Shown: positions 28,001 to 36,431, counted from the first letter of the stretch. The stretch is 64,000 nt of DNA from Pontibacillus chungwhensis BH030062 (GCF_000770675.1 NZ_AVBG01000003.1:1-64000); one strand, 5' to 3'. Notes: generated from the sequence alone by a model not told the origin. Numbers and translations: made by a program.

Positions 28001-28532
28001 GAACAATGCGCATTCCACGACCGCCACCACCTAGGGCTGCTTTAATCATGATTGGATAACCGTGTTTTCGACCAAATGCTTTTACTTCTTCGATATCTGT
28101 TACAGGCCCATCTGTTCCAGGAATTACTGGAATGTCTGCTTGAATAGCTTGATATCTCGCTTTAACCTTATCACCAAACATATTTAAATGTTCACTTGTT
28201 GGCCCAATGAACGTAAGTCCCTCTTCTTCACATCTTCTTGCAAAATGAATGTTCTCAGATAAGAATCCATAACCAGGGTGGATGGCATCAACACCCACAC
28301 TCTTCGCTATTTCAATAATGCCTTCAATATCCAGATAGGCGTCAATTGGCTTCTTTCCTTCACCGACAAGATAAGCTTCATCAGCTTTGTAGCGATGGTA
28401 AGAACCACTATCTTCCTTTGAATAAACCGCTACTGTTCTTATATCAAGTTCTGTACATGCACGAAATACTCTTATAGCAATTTCGCCTCGATTGGCAACT
28501 AATACCTTATTGATCTTCTTTCGTTCACCCAT
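25089..28532 (-). CDS. pycA: Pyruvate carboxylase
   Basis: Biotin enzyme of 1147 residues making oxaloacetate from pyruvate, bicarbonate and ATP; the main anaplerotic entry to the TCA cycle in bacilli. Domain order: biotin carboxylase (about 1-460, with KAALGGGGRGMR and EVNPRVQVEHT), carboxyltransferase (about 535-810, with DTTFRDAHQSLLATR and HTHDTSGNG), allosteric/tetramerisation region, and the biotinyl domain with EAMKMET near the C-terminus. Its ATG, 5-7 bases after GGGGAGG, lies inside the end of ftsW (34-bp overlap). Confidence 0.98.
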   Translation of the reverse strand: MGERKKINKVLVANRGEIAIRVFRACTELDIRTVAVYSKEDSGSYHRYKADEAYLVGEGKKPIDAYLDIEGIIEIAKSVGVDAIHPGYGFLSENIHFARRCEEEGLTFIGPTSEHLNMFGDKVKARYQAIQADIPVIPGTDGPVTDIEEVKAFGRKHGYPIMIKAALGGGGRGMRIVRSEAALQDGYDRAKSEAKAAFGNDDVYVEKLVENPKHIEVQILGDADGNIVHLYERDCSVQRRHQKVVEVAPSVSLHNDIRERMCEAAVKLMNNVTYLNAGTVEFLVSGDEFYFIEVNPRVQVEHTITELITGIDIVQAQIMIAEGYNLFDKPISIPKQEDIRTHGFAIQSRVTTEDPLNNFMPDTGKIMAYRSGGGFGVRLDAGNGFQGAVISPYYDSLLVKVSTWALSFDQAAHKMVRNLREFRIRGIKTNIPFLENVILHNKFLSGEYNTTFIDQSPELFVFPKRKDRGTKMLSYIGATTVNGFEGTSHRKKPALPKPREPVVKHSEPIAAGTKQLLDEQGPEAVAEWLKNRKEVLYTDTTFRDAHQSLLATRVRGKDLEHIAEPTARLLPNLFSVEMWGGATFDVSYRFLKEDPWKRLLTMREKMPNMLFQMLLRASNAVGYKNYPDNVIKEFVEKSAQAGIDVFRIFDSLNWVEGMKLAIEAVRDTGKIAEAAMCYTGDILDPSRPKYDLAYYTSLAKELEDAGAHILAIKDMAGVMKPEAAFQLVSALKETVNIPIHLHTHDTSGNGIFTYARAIEAGVDVVDVAASTMAGLTSQPSASSLYYALEGNDRKPNIDVNAYEELGHYWHDIRKYYQDFESGMMAPHSEVYQHEMPGGQYSNLQQQAKAVGLESRWDEVKRMYRRVNDMFGDIVKVTPSSKVVGDMALFMVQNELTEDDVYEKGESIDFPDSVLEFFQGYLGQPYQGFPQELQRIILKGKEPLSVRPGELLEPVDFKDLKENLFQKLDRQVTSFDMISYALYPKVFMDYHQFYEQYGDMSVLDTLTFFYGMRLGEEIEVEIEQGKTLIVKLVSIGEAQPDATRVVYFELNGQPREVVIKDQNIKASVEARPQVDKQNPKHIGATMPGTVVSVISNKGETVNKGDHLMITEAMKMETTVQAPFDGKIKNIYVKNGEAIHVGDLLIEFE

Positions 28533-29746
28533 TGTCTTCCTCCCCTAGCTTTTCTTTGTTGCTGTATTGTAGGTGCATTTGTACTAGATCTACCATCATC
28601 AGTGACATTCTTGTTGTAAACCTTCGGCTGATCTTCTAGACGCACCTGTCTAGCTATATTATTTAAAATTCCCATAGAGGCCAATAAGACCACTAAAGAA
28701 GAACCTCCATAACTAATAAATGGCAACGGTACTCCCGTAATAGGAAGGAGACCACTTACAGCCCCCAGGTTAATAATTGTTTGAATACCAACCATTGATG
28801 AAATCCCAATTGCCAAAAGACTTCCAAATGCATCTTTACACTGTCTTGCGATAAACAATCCACGAAGGACGATGACTGTCAGAAGTCCGATACCAATTAA
28901 TACACCTAATAAACCTAGCTCTTCAGCGATTACCGCCATAATAAAATCTGTGTGTGGTTCAAGAAGGTAACCTAGTTTTTGAACACCTTGTCCAAGACCA
29001 TCACCACTTATACCACCTGTTCCAATTGCAATATACGACTGTATTAAATGATAACCATCATCAGCCGGATCTGAGAAGGGTTCATAAGCTCCTGTAAAAC
29101 GAGCGACACGCTCTGAATCCGTCACAACGGACGTTAATATGAAGATGGTAATCAAAGCTCCACCAAGAACCGCTAACATGCTTATTATTTTCGGGTGAAT
29201 ACCAGCACTCAAAAAGATAGTTGCTGCAATGAGCGCGATGATGGAAGCCGTCCCCACATCCGGTTGCCAGATGATCAACCCAAGAATTAGGAACGTAATA
29301 AATAATGGTGGTATAACACCTCTTCTAAAGCTCGATAACCGATCTTGCTTTTTGGCGAGTGCGGAGGCAAGGTACATAATTAAGCCTACCTTCGCTAACT
29401 CTGCCGGCTGAACTCGAATAGGACCTAATACCAGCCAGGAATAAGCACCATTTACATAATCCCCAAGCGGAGACCAGACTAACGCAAGCAATATGGCAAC
29501 GCCGAACAAGATTAACGGCATCCATTTCTGATACTTCTGATAGGGTATACTAATTGTTACTATAAATGCAATCAACCCTAAACCACACCAAATTAATTGC
29601 TTGTTTAGATAATGATCTGGAGAGTAACCCCACTTTGCAACGGCATAAACCATTGATGCACTATAAATCATAACGACTCCAAAAGCTGTTAAGATCAACG
29701 GTGTAAAGATTAAAGTGAAATCAAAGTTTTTCCATAATTTTTTCAT
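28499..29746 (-). CDS. ftsW: Peptidoglycan polymerase FtsW (SEDS family)
   Basis: SEDS-family glycosyltransferase (415 residues, about ten transmembrane segments) that polymerises lipid II at the division septum with its cognate class B PBP. Visible motifs: PAELAKVGLIMYLA (about 115-128), the WQPDVGTASI loop (catalytic Asp region) and the C-terminal GVPLPFISYGGSS. Position next to pycA matches B. subtilis ftsW (ylaO), distinguishing it from rodA or spoVE. Cytoplasmic tail of about 50 residues, basic, overlapping the pycA start. Confidence 0.92.
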   Translation of the reverse strand: MKKLWKNFDFTLIFTPLILTAFGVVMIYSASMVYAVAKWGYSPDHYLNKQLIWCGLGLIAFIVTISIPYQKYQKWMPLILFGVAILLALVWSPLGDYVNGAYSWLVLGPIRVQPAELAKVGLIMYLASALAKKQDRLSSFRRGVIPPLFITFLILGLIIWQPDVGTASIIALIAATIFLSAGIHPKIISMLAVLGGALITIFILTSVVTDSERVARFTGAYEPFSDPADDGYHLIQSYIAIGTGGISGDGLGQGVQKLGYLLEPHTDFIMAVIAEELGLLGVLIGIGLLTVIVLRGLFIARQCKDAFGSLLAIGISSMVGIQTIINLGAVSGLLPITGVPLPFISYGGSSLVVLLASMGILNNIARQVRLEDQPKVYNKNVTDDGRSSTNAPTIQQQRKARGGRQWVNERRSIRY

Positions 29747-29911
29747 TGTTGTCCATCCTTATGTAATTGGTTTTGATCCCTTATATTTTTTTACTAGATT
29801 AAAGCATCAAATTCCTTCTTTGCAAGAAAAATATTATCATCTACTATCATACTTTTTCCTTATGCCAGATATACATCACTCCTTTTCCCCACTACTCATT
29901 GCCTAGATAGT

Positions 29912-29953
29912 AAAAAAACTCAAATGTTCACCAGAGGGGTGAAATTTGAGTTT
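29912..29953. terminator. ylaN terminator
   Basis: AAACTCAAA...TTTGAGTTT with an inner TTCACC/GGGTGAA; A7 gives a U run on the minus strand. Confidence 0.8.
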
Positions 29954-29958
29954 ATCTG

Positions 29959-30240
29959 TCAGGACTTTTGAGAGGCTTCATGCAGAGCATTCATTTCTTG
30001 CTCTAAGTTTTCGAGAAGCTTCTTGCCATCCTCTTCCCTTATTAAATTCAAGCGGACAGCGAAATCAATCTCTCGTGATAGTCCGAACATTTGGGTATCT
30101 AGAACCTCTTCATATAGAGGACACTGCGGCATGGTTAGGTTATCCATCTGAACTTTGATGAGTTTTGCTATTTTATCCGCATCAGCCTTAAGAAGGGCGT
30201 AGGCTTGTTGGCGATGATCGATCGCTACTTCTGATGACAC
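29959..30240 (-). CDS. ylaN: YlaN (UPF0358/DUF1507), iron-responsive Fur partner
   Basis: Small helical protein of 93 residues matching YlaN ([25 protein letters not shown] is the signature region, core [15 protein letters not shown]). In S. aureus and B. subtilis YlaN binds Fe(II) and/or Fur and relieves Fur repression under iron limitation; it is essential in standard media. Starts with GTG after GGAGGGG. Placed between ftsW and glsA as in B. subtilis. Confidence 0.93.
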   Translation of the reverse strand: MSSEVAIDHRQQAYALLKADADKIAKLIKVQMDNLTMPQCPLYEEVLDTQMFGLSREIDFAVRLNLIREEDGKKLLENLEQEMNALHEASQKS

Positions 30241-30374
30241 GTTAATCCCCTCCGATTAAAACAGACTTTCTTTTATTTATATTATAGGTTAAGGGACAAA
30301 AATGCAAGGAAAGTTCAGAAAGATAACTACGTTTTTACTTTATTTTAGACTCTGTCATTATTGGGTGTTAATTT

Positions 30375-30720
30375 CCTATATAAGCCCAATTATATGGGAG
30401 ACTCGAAGTTGAGAGGATGCTTCCGTTTGCCTAGATTGAGGATAAGGTGGTTCGGGAAATTACTCGCTTTCCGCGGCGAGCTGGGGAGCCTCCTCGTTCG
30501 CTACGCTCTCTGTGGGGTCTCCCCTAGGCTCCTACTGCCGCAGGAGTCTCGCAATTTCCCGAACCACCTTTGCCATATATTGAGGGAACGGAAGCGCCCG
30601 TGGAAAGCGAGTCGTTCCCCAGACACCCCCTAAATCTCAATAAACGTAACGCCCCCATACATAAAAAAGTGTCTCAGCTTTAAGTATTCAACATTCCTGC
30701 CCTATTCTTGAATAAATAAC
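30375..30720. repeat. Composite palindromic repeat, collapsed copy (copy B)
   Basis: Starts with a terminal hairpin (CCTATATAA / TTATATGGG, 30375-30398), then a nested palindrome: outer GCTTCCGTT (30419-30427) pairs with AACGGAAGC (30587-30595), inner AAGGTGGTTCGGGAAATT (30444-30461) pairs with AATTTCCCGAACCACCTT (30553-30570). The second palindrome is reduced to its right arm (GGAAAGCGAGTCGTTCCCC, about 30602-30620). Its far end shares CCCTATTC-TGAATAA with the copy at 48749. Lies between glsA and ylaN. The open frame across it (30361-30633) has no ribosome site and is a by-product of the GC-rich repeat. Confidence 0.85.
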
Positions 30721-30746
30721 AACAGTAAACTTTTACAAAGCCTTAC

Positions 30747-31679
30747 TTAAAAGATCGATAGCTCTAACCGACTTGAGAGCATTTCTAACAATTGCATGCC
30801 CACGACGCTATTACCTTTTTCATCAAGAGCAGGACCAAAGACTGCAATTCCTCCAAAGTCTTTCACAGAACCCATTACAGCACCAGACACTCCACTTTTA
30901 GCTGGTATACCTACTCGTATAGCAAATGAGCCAGATGCATCATACATGCCACAGGTTACCATGAAGGTTTTACATATTCTTGCTAGCTGTCTTGGTATGA
31001 TTTGACGACCTGATTCAATGTCTTTTCCTTCGTTCGCAAAAACCGCTCCAATACGAGCCAATTGTTTAATATTCACTTCAATAGCGCATTGCTTAGTATA
31101 GGTATCTAACAACTCTTCAATTGAACCTTCAATAACATGATGTTGTTTCATAAAGAATGCCAGTGATCTATTTAAATAAGCTGTTTCATATTCTGAATTT
31201 GCTATCTCTTGATCGTATTGAATACTATGATCATTGGCCAGTTCATGAACGAATGCTAACAAACGTCCAACTTTCTCATCAGGTGTAGTTCCTTCAATCA
31301 TATTTGTAACAGCTAATGCACCTGCATTAATCATTGGGTTGAGAGGTTTTGAAGGGTTCGTTGTTTCAAGCTTAGCTATCGAATGGAATGGGTCACCGCT
31401 TGGTTCTTTTCCTACTCTTGCAAACACATAATCTTCACCTTGATCCATTAGAGCTAATGCTAATGCTAAAACTTTAGATATGCTTTGTATCGTAAATGTG
31501 TTCTCGACTTTACCTGCCCCAACACATTCTCCATCTAAATGATAAACCCCAATTGCAATATTCTCACGATCTTGCTTTTCTAGAGCTGGAATATAGTCAG
31601 CTACTTTACCTAATTGAGTAAAAGCACTAACGTGTTCTATCCATTCATCGACCATTCCCTGACTTACTTTTTTCTGCAT
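30747..31679 (-). CDS. glsA: Glutaminase A
   Basis: Serine-dependent beta-lactamase-fold glutaminase (310 residues) hydrolysing glutamine to glutamate and ammonia. Nucleophile motif SISK at 66-69, NPMINAGAL (about 113-121), the YETAYLNRSLA segment near 163 and the C-terminal AKSGVSGAVMGSVK. Length is standard. Position equals B. subtilis glsA2 (ylaM). Ends about 27 bp from the adjacent palindromic repeat. Confidence 0.96.
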   Translation of the reverse strand: MQKKVSQGMVDEWIEHVSAFTQLGKVADYIPALEKQDRENIAIGVYHLDGECVGAGKVENTFTIQSISKVLALALALMDQGEDYVFARVGKEPSGDPFHSIAKLETTNPSKPLNPMINAGALAVTNMIEGTTPDEKVGRLLAFVHELANDHSIQYDQEIANSEYETAYLNRSLAFFMKQHHVIEGSIEELLDTYTKQCAIEVNIKQLARIGAVFANEGKDIESGRQIIPRQLARICKTFMVTCGMYDASGSFAIRVGIPAKSGVSGAVMGSVKDFGGIAVFGPALDEKGNSVVGMQLLEMLSSRLELSIF

Positions 31680-31761
31680 TTGAAAACCTCCTTAGTGCAT
31701 GATTGGTTTAAGTTCGTTATACTAGGTTCAGAATCTTTTTACAACGAAGGGTGGTCTACCA

Positions 31762-32253
31762 TTGATCATACAATTAACTGGAAACGTAAACTATAGCATT
31801 ACATTAGACCCTACTGTTTGGATTTTTGACGATCGCAAAGTATCATTTGAGGAAGCGTTCACATTTCAAACGACGCCAGAAGCAACGGAAGAAGATGAAA
31901 TAAGAAAAGCTTCTGAGTTCTGGGATCGTGAGGTTTATCAACAAAAGCTTGATCCTCCTGTAAATAAAAGCATCTCCAAATACGATAAGAAAAAAATATT
32001 AGAGGGTACTTATGTTATGCCCATTCATCATTTTTTAAAAAATGCTGAGATCAAAGATGAAGCAAACAAAGCTTTACTTGTAACTGAATCTGGTGACACT
32101 ACAATTACGTTAGACGAATTAAACCAGTCCCTCTTTTTATTTTCACAAGATGGCAAGCCTTTAAACCAGGAAGGTCCCGTCCATGTGTATTTTCAAGATG
32201 GTTCAAATAAGGACCAGCCTATAAAAGGTGTCAAAAAAATTGTAATCGACTGA
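31762..32253 (+). CDS. ylaL: YlaL-like protein
   Basis: Cytoplasmic acidic protein of 163 residues; position and outline match B. subtilis YlaL. Segments VNYSITLDPTVWIFDDRKV and YVMPIHHFLKNAEI are typical. The C-terminal half has an HVYFQDG strand. No enzyme motif recognised. Divergent from glsA, convergent with ylaK. Confidence 0.75.
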   Translation: MIIQLTGNVNYSITLDPTVWIFDDRKVSFEEAFTFQTTPEATEEDEIRKASEFWDREVYQQKLDPPVNKSISKYDKKKILEGTYVMPIHHFLKNAEIKDEANKALLVTESGDTTITLDELNQSLFLFSQDGKPLNQEGPVHVYFQDGSNKDQPIKGVKKIVID

Positions 32254-32266
32254 TATGTAAACGAAT

Positions 32267-32299
32267 AAACCCCGGTCATGTTTTTGGCCGGGGTTTTTT
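32267..32299. terminator. Bidirectional ylaL/ylaK terminator
   Basis: AAACCCCGGTCA paired with TGGCCGGGGTTT, followed by T6. Confidence 0.85.
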
Positions 32300-32300
32300 C

Positions 32301-33629
32301 CTATAGGAAATCTGCTGATAGCTGAGCTAAAGGTGATCGTTCACCTTTTACAAGCTTGACGTGCCCACTTAAGTTTTGATCCTTAAATTTTTCCACTACG
32401 TGAATAAGACCATTATTGAATTCATCTAAATAAGGGTGGTCTATTTGATGAGGATCTCCTAAAAGGACAACTTTACTCCCCTCACCAATCCTAGTAAGTA
32501 TTGTTTTCACTTCATGTTTGGTAAGATTCTGTGCTTCATCTATAAGGATTAGCTGTTCAGGAATGCTTCTTCCTCTTATATAGGTGAGCGCTTCAACTTG
32601 TATTGAACCGATACCAGATAAAATTTGATCAAGTTCCCCTGGCTTTTTTACATCAAATAAATATTCTAAGTTATCATAAATCGGCTGCATCCAAGGCCGT
32701 AACTTTTCCTCCTTCTCCCCTGGAAGGTAGCCTAAATCTTTCCCAAGCGGTACAATAGGGCGGGCTACAAGAAGTTTCTTATAGAAACCGTAATCTTCAA
32801 TTTGCATAAGTCCTGCTGCTAAAGCAAGCAGCGTCTTACCTGTACCAGCCTTCCCAATCATCGTAACCAAAGGGATATCCCGTCTTAACAATAACTCCAA
32901 AGCCATGACCTGCTGAGCGTTCCTTGGGCGAATCCCCCAAGCTTGTTCATTTTGGAATCTGCATTTCTGCAGAAGACCTTCATGATGTTTTACAATCCCT
33001 ATAGCAGAGTGAGAAGGGTTAGCCCTGTTTTTTAAAATCATAAATTCATTTGGATGCAGGGATGCTAACAACTCTTTTGATAGAGCTAATTCCCCCGTTT
33101 GGAAAAATAAATTAATTTCATCTTCATTCACGTAAAGTTCCTTAAATCCATTTAAAATTGTGTCTTCATTGACGGCTCTTTCGCTAAGAAAGTCTTCAGC
33201 AACAAGTCCAATAGCATCTGCCTTAATTCTCATCAACATATCTTTTGAAACTAAAACAACTTGTCTTCCTTCGCTTTTTTCCTTCTCCTCAAGATGCAAA
33301 TTAAGCGTGACCGCTAAGATACGATTATCATTTGTACGTTCCATAAACACTTCTTCTAGCTTCGTAAATGACCTGTGATTTAATTCCACACGAAGTATAC
33401 CGCCACTCTCAAGTTTCACTCCCTCGTGCAGCTTACCCATTAATCTCAACCGATCCATAATTCTTGAAACTTCTCTGGCATTCCGCCCAACTTCATCCAT
33501 GTTTCTTTTTTTTGAATCCACTTCTTCCAGTACTATGGCTGGAATAACGACCTCATTGTGACCAAAAGTGTAAATTGATCTTGGGTCTTGTAACAACACA
33601 TTTGTATCTAGTACATAAATTTTTTCCAT
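32301..33629 (-). CDS. ylaK: PhoH2-type PIN-PhoH ATPase YlaK
   Basis: 442 residues: N-terminal PIN ribonuclease domain (about 1-140, with VLDTNVLL and conserved acidic residues) fused to a PhoH ATPase (about 230-440, Walker A GKAGTGKT near 261, Walker B LILIDEAQN). PhoH2 proteins act as ATP-dependent RNA helicase/RNases, in mycobacteria as part of a toxin-antitoxin-like pair; no antitoxin-like gene is visible upstream here. Matches B. subtilis YlaK in size and location. Confidence 0.92.
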   Translation of the reverse strand: MEKIYVLDTNVLLQDPRSIYTFGHNEVVIPAIVLEEVDSKKRNMDEVGRNAREVSRIMDRLRLMGKLHEGVKLESGGILRVELNHRSFTKLEEVFMERTNDNRILAVTLNLHLEEKEKSEGRQVVLVSKDMLMRIKADAIGLVAEDFLSERAVNEDTILNGFKELYVNEDEINLFFQTGELALSKELLASLHPNEFMILKNRANPSHSAIGIVKHHEGLLQKCRFQNEQAWGIRPRNAQQVMALELLLRRDIPLVTMIGKAGTGKTLLALAAGLMQIEDYGFYKKLLVARPIVPLGKDLGYLPGEKEEKLRPWMQPIYDNLEYLFDVKKPGELDQILSGIGSIQVEALTYIRGRSIPEQLILIDEAQNLTKHEVKTILTRIGEGSKVVLLGDPHQIDHPYLDEFNNGLIHVVEKFKDQNLSGHVKLVKGERSPLAQLSADFL

Positions 33630-33750
33630 TCAGCCGCCTCCTGAGAATTAGTCTACATTGTTTGGCAAGGCTTCCTACTTCCACTATATGCTTGTATGTA
33701 TAAAGTTAGACGAACTTCAAAATATAACAACAAATAAAGGAGTGAGAACT

Positions 33751-34356
33751 GTGAAATTTATCGTTATAATTGGTTTAGCTATTGCTTTAACGGCTTGTCA
33801 ATCAAATGAACAGGAAAGCCTGCCACAACAAGAGAATCAAAGCCCAACTATCCAGGTTCAAGATTCTGATCCCGCTCCAAAAGAGAAGATGAGCAATCGA
33901 AAGCGTTCTAAACATTTAGCCAGAGTCGCTAATGAGGTGCCAGATGTTCATAAAGCAACGGCTGTTGTCGCTGGTCCATATGTAGTCGTCGCGATAGACG
34001 TGGATAAATCTCTAGACCGATCTCGTGTGGGGTCAATTAAGTATTCTGTAGCTGAAGCTTTAAAGAAAGATCCATACGGGAAGGATGCAATTGTCATAGC
34101 TGATGCTGATGGCTACGAACGCATTAAACAGATGGGTAGAAAGATAAGACAAGGACACCCGATTCAAGGAATTACAGATGAACTGTCTGCTATTGTGGGA
34201 AGGTATATGCCAGAAGTTCCAGTTCCAGAAAATAAACCAACAGAGCCAGATCAAGACAAAGGCAAATTACCTACTGAACAGAAAAAAGAACTGGAAGAAA
34301 TTCAAGACGAACAATCAAATAATTATAAAGACAAAAAAACACCTAAATCTGATTAA
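33751..34356 (+). CDS. ylaJ: YhcN/YlaJ family sporulation lipoprotein
   Basis: Lipoprotein of 201 residues with lipobox LTAC (Cys16), then a hydrophilic linker and a YhcN/YlaJ domain (about 60-155, with ATAVVAGPYVVVAIDVD). Family members are found in the inner spore membrane and affect germination. The GTG at 33751 lies 8 bases after AAAGGAG and gives a proper signal peptide; the ORF is open 31 codons upstream without signal-peptide sense. Lys/Glu/Gln-rich tail. Confidence 0.9.
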   Translation: MKFIVIIGLAIALTACQSNEQESLPQQENQSPTIQVQDSDPAPKEKMSNRKRSKHLARVANEVPDVHKATAVVAGPYVVVAIDVDKSLDRSRVGSIKYSVAEALKKDPYGKDAIVIADADGYERIKQMGRKIRQGHPIQGITDELSAIVGRYMPEVPVPENKPTEPDQDKGKLPTEQKKELEEIQDEQSNNYKDKKTPKSD

Positions 34357-34370
34357 GATTTAGGTGTTTT
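34334..34370. terminator. Bidirectional ylaJ terminator
   Basis: 14-bp stem AAAACACCTAAATC / GATTTAGGTGTTTT; contains or abuts both convergent stops. Confidence 0.85.
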
Positions 34371-34659
34371 GCTTTTCTAGCTCCTTTTCTTCCTCTTGCA
34401 ATTCATTATAATATTGAACCCCAAACTGAGAGCCTTCATCTACCATCTTCGTATTTTCCGTGTGATCGAATTCAGGTACACCTGCTTTCTCAACAGGAAG
34501 GTCCTCTTGGTTGTCTTTTTGAATGGAATTTTGTACAGTTGTTGATAAAGATTTAGCTCGTTCTTTCAAATCATTTCTTCTCTTTTCGTCTTTAAGTACG
34601 TACATTGCAGCTCCTGCACTCGCAGCTCCAACTGCTGAATAAATCCAACGTTTCTTCAT
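34360..34659 (-). CDS. Small YtxH-like membrane protein, unknown
   Basis: A 99-residue protein with a short N-terminal hydrophobic segment rich in Gly/Ala (about 6-21) and a charged helical remainder (DEKRRNDLKERAKSL), a layout like YtxH-type proteins. Good ribosome site (GAAAGGATG). It is not part of the B. subtilis yla order. No function known. Confidence 0.65.
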   Translation of the reverse strand: MKKRWIYSAVGAASAGAAMYVLKDEKRRNDLKERAKSLSTTVQNSIQKDNQEDLPVEKAGVPEFDHTENTKMVDEGSQFGVQYYNELQEEEKELEKQNT

Positions 34660-34836
34660 CGTATCATCCTTTCAACGTTTTCTATTAATCCTTTTCCCGT
34701 AAAAGAGTACCTCTAAACGAACGAATTCAACTTCCAAGCTTCCCACTTCTTACAAATTTTCGAACATCTATTAGTACATAAGACACGAACATGTTATAAT
34801 ACAAAAGCAAAGAGAGAAATAATTGAGGTGAAACCG

Positions 34837-35040
34837 ATGCGTGTAAAATGTGTATTATGCGATGATGTCCATTCGATTGACGGAAACTCTTTGCAAGCGA
34901 AACGTATGCGTAACAAACGAATTAATACGTATATGTGCCCAACCTGCAACGATCGAATTGGAGAAAAGACAAATGCCAGGAAAGCAACAGGCAACTTTAA
35001 TCTTTACAGAGAACCAAAGAATGATGAAAGTTTAATATAA
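34837..35040 (+). CDS. ylaI: YlaI (DUF2197) zinc-ribbon-like protein
   Basis: 67-residue product starting MRVKCVLCDD with two CxxC pairs (CVLC near 5-8 and CPTC near 34-37), a likely zinc ribbon. The ATG at 34837 follows TTGAGGTG at 7 bases; an in-frame GTG at 34828 lies in the ribosome site and is rejected. Matches YlaI in sequence type and order. Function unknown. Confidence 0.88.
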   Translation: MRVKCVLCDDVHSIDGNSLQAKRMRNKRINTYMCPTCNDRIGEKTNARKATGNFNLYREPKNDESLI

Positions 35041-35041
35041 A

Positions 35042-35074
35042 GAAAAAAGCCTGCACAATTTGCAGGCTTTTTTC
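35042..35074. terminator. Bidirectional ylaI/ylaH terminator
   Basis: AAAAAGCCTGCA / TGCAGGCTTTTT around CAATT. Confidence 0.88.
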
Positions 35075-35077
35075 TAT

Positions 35078-35458
35078 TTATGAGGCTTCTGTTTTCCTGC
35101 CTTTTCGTTCATTGTGTAAACGTACCCTGTAAATTCCTAATACAAGTGATGATACAAAAAGACCCTCTGCAATTGGCAGGGACAAACCAAGTGGGACTGT
35201 TAAAATCGTGCATCCTGCAGCTAAAACAACGTAGATAACCGCAGATTTCAGGACTGGTAACTTTTTAGCAAATCCTAATTTATACGTTACAATCGCTAAG
35301 CCTAGAATAATTAAGTATAAAAATAAAACGCTTCGAATAGCAAGCGCTACTTCATCATCATTATTCAGATTGATTTCTCCACCTAACCCACTAAATAGAA
35401 AGCTGGCTACCGGCGATAGATCATTAGGAATTTGAAGAATATTACTCGCTTCATTCAT
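35078..35458 (-). CDS. ylaH: YlaH-like membrane protein
   Basis: 126 residues with three or four hydrophobic segments (about 43-62, 70-88, 92-112) and a basic C-terminal tail (YRVRLHNERKGRK). YlaH-like family; position as in B. subtilis. Function unknown. Confidence 0.85.
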   Translation of the reverse strand: MNEASNILQIPNDLSPVASFLFSGLGGEINLNNDDEVALAIRSVLFLYLIILGLAIVTYKLGFAKKLPVLKSAVIYVVLAAGCTILTVPLGLSLPIAEGLFVSSLVLGIYRVRLHNERKGRKTEAS

Positions 35459-35606
35459 TGGTGCTTCCCCCTATTACTCGTAACATAGATCTATTTCTAT
35501 CATACTAAAACTTCTGCATACCCGCTACCCTCTTATTGGATTCGTTTTCAAAAGGAGTAAAATACGGTAAACTTATTACTAGCATGCACACAAGAGGTGA
35601 ACATAT

Positions 35607-35789
35607 ATGAAAAATTTAAACATTCCACTATTCCTTCTAGCACTGTTAGCCGTTTTTTGTTTTATGTTAGTAGGGGTAGCTATAGGATACCGTTCTGTAA
35701 TCTTTTCTCTACTATTTCTTTTGTTAGGGTTCTCAGTTATGGGCTTTGGGTTCGTGGTTAAGCGTAAACAGCGTAACCAAGAAGCTTAA
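35607..35789 (+). CDS. ylaF: YlaF (DUF5325) small membrane protein
   Basis: 60-residue protein with two transmembrane helices and a basic tail (VKRKQRNQEA). Matches the YlaF family. Ribosome site AGAGGTG. In B. subtilis typA follows ylaF; here typA is about 3 kb away. Confidence 0.8.
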   Translation: MKNLNIPLFLLALLAVFCFMLVGVAIGYRSVIFSLLFLLLGFSVMGFGFVVKRKQRNQEA

Positions 35790-35804
35790 CTTACTACATG
35801 TCAG

Positions 35805-35852
35805 CAAAAGCTCAAGCCACCCCTAAACGTTAGGTGTAACTTGAGCTTTTGT
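35805..35852. terminator. Terminator between ylaF and the YczE-type gene
   Basis: CAAAAGCTCAAG / CTTGAGCTTTTG outer stem with an inner CCTAA/TTAGG. One arm lies in the last codons of the minus-strand gene. Confidence 0.75.
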
Positions 35853-36431
35853 AATGCGGCTTAAGCCCTTATCAAAAAAAGTAACAGAAGGCCCTATCAG
35901 AAGAATGGCAACCGCTGTTCCTATCCCCACAGGCCCTCCTATTAACAAAGATATACCTAAAAGAATTAGGCTTACAACAGTTTTAGACATCCCCAAACTA
36001 AAACCTGTCAACTTACTCACAACAAACATAGACCCATCCACAGGATTGTAAGCAAATTTACTACGTACGTAAGTCGCCACACCAAGTCCTAAAAGGAGAA
36101 TACCGGCTATAAGAAAGCTATATGCCAGCCCCCTGCTATCAACTTCCATTGAACCAAGAACGCCATGCAGCCAAAAATCTATCCCTATACCGGTCACCAC
36201 TGCTGTTCCAAGAGCGAGTATATCTGGTTTCTTCCGTATTAAGATTCCATTTATAAGAACGAGTAAGAATCCGTTAATAACCTCCCAAGTGCCAGTGGTC
36301 AACCCAACGGCATCTGCCATACCCACGTTTAGGGAGTCAAAAGGCATCGTACCAAGATCAGCTATAATTGTGAGGCTGATACCAAGAGTCATAATTCATA
36401 TACCTATTAAATAATAGAGTATTCTATGCAC
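35823..36431 (-). pseudogene. YczE/YyaS/YitT-type membrane protein with in-frame TGA at codon 12
   Basis: The intact part (ATG at 36392, 189 residues) begins MTLGISLTI in the middle of what should be the first transmembrane segment, and has about five segments with the family Asp-Leu-Gly loop (ADLGTMPFDSLNVG). Upstream, AAGGAGG followed 7 bases later by GTG (36429-36431) opens the same frame: M-HRILYYLIGI, then TGA (36396-36398), then IMTLGISL. So one stop codon interrupts the first helix; TGG (Trp) is the likely ancestral codon. The reading frame after it is intact. Reinitiation at ATG 36392, which lacks its own ribosome site, could still give a protein missing about 13 residues. Either a recent mutation or a sequencing error. 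Confidence 0.75.

Noticed and set aside
30361-30633. 90-codon frame across repeat B
   Set aside because: GC-rich palindromic repeat, no ribosome site, and similar frames appear in every copy on either strand.
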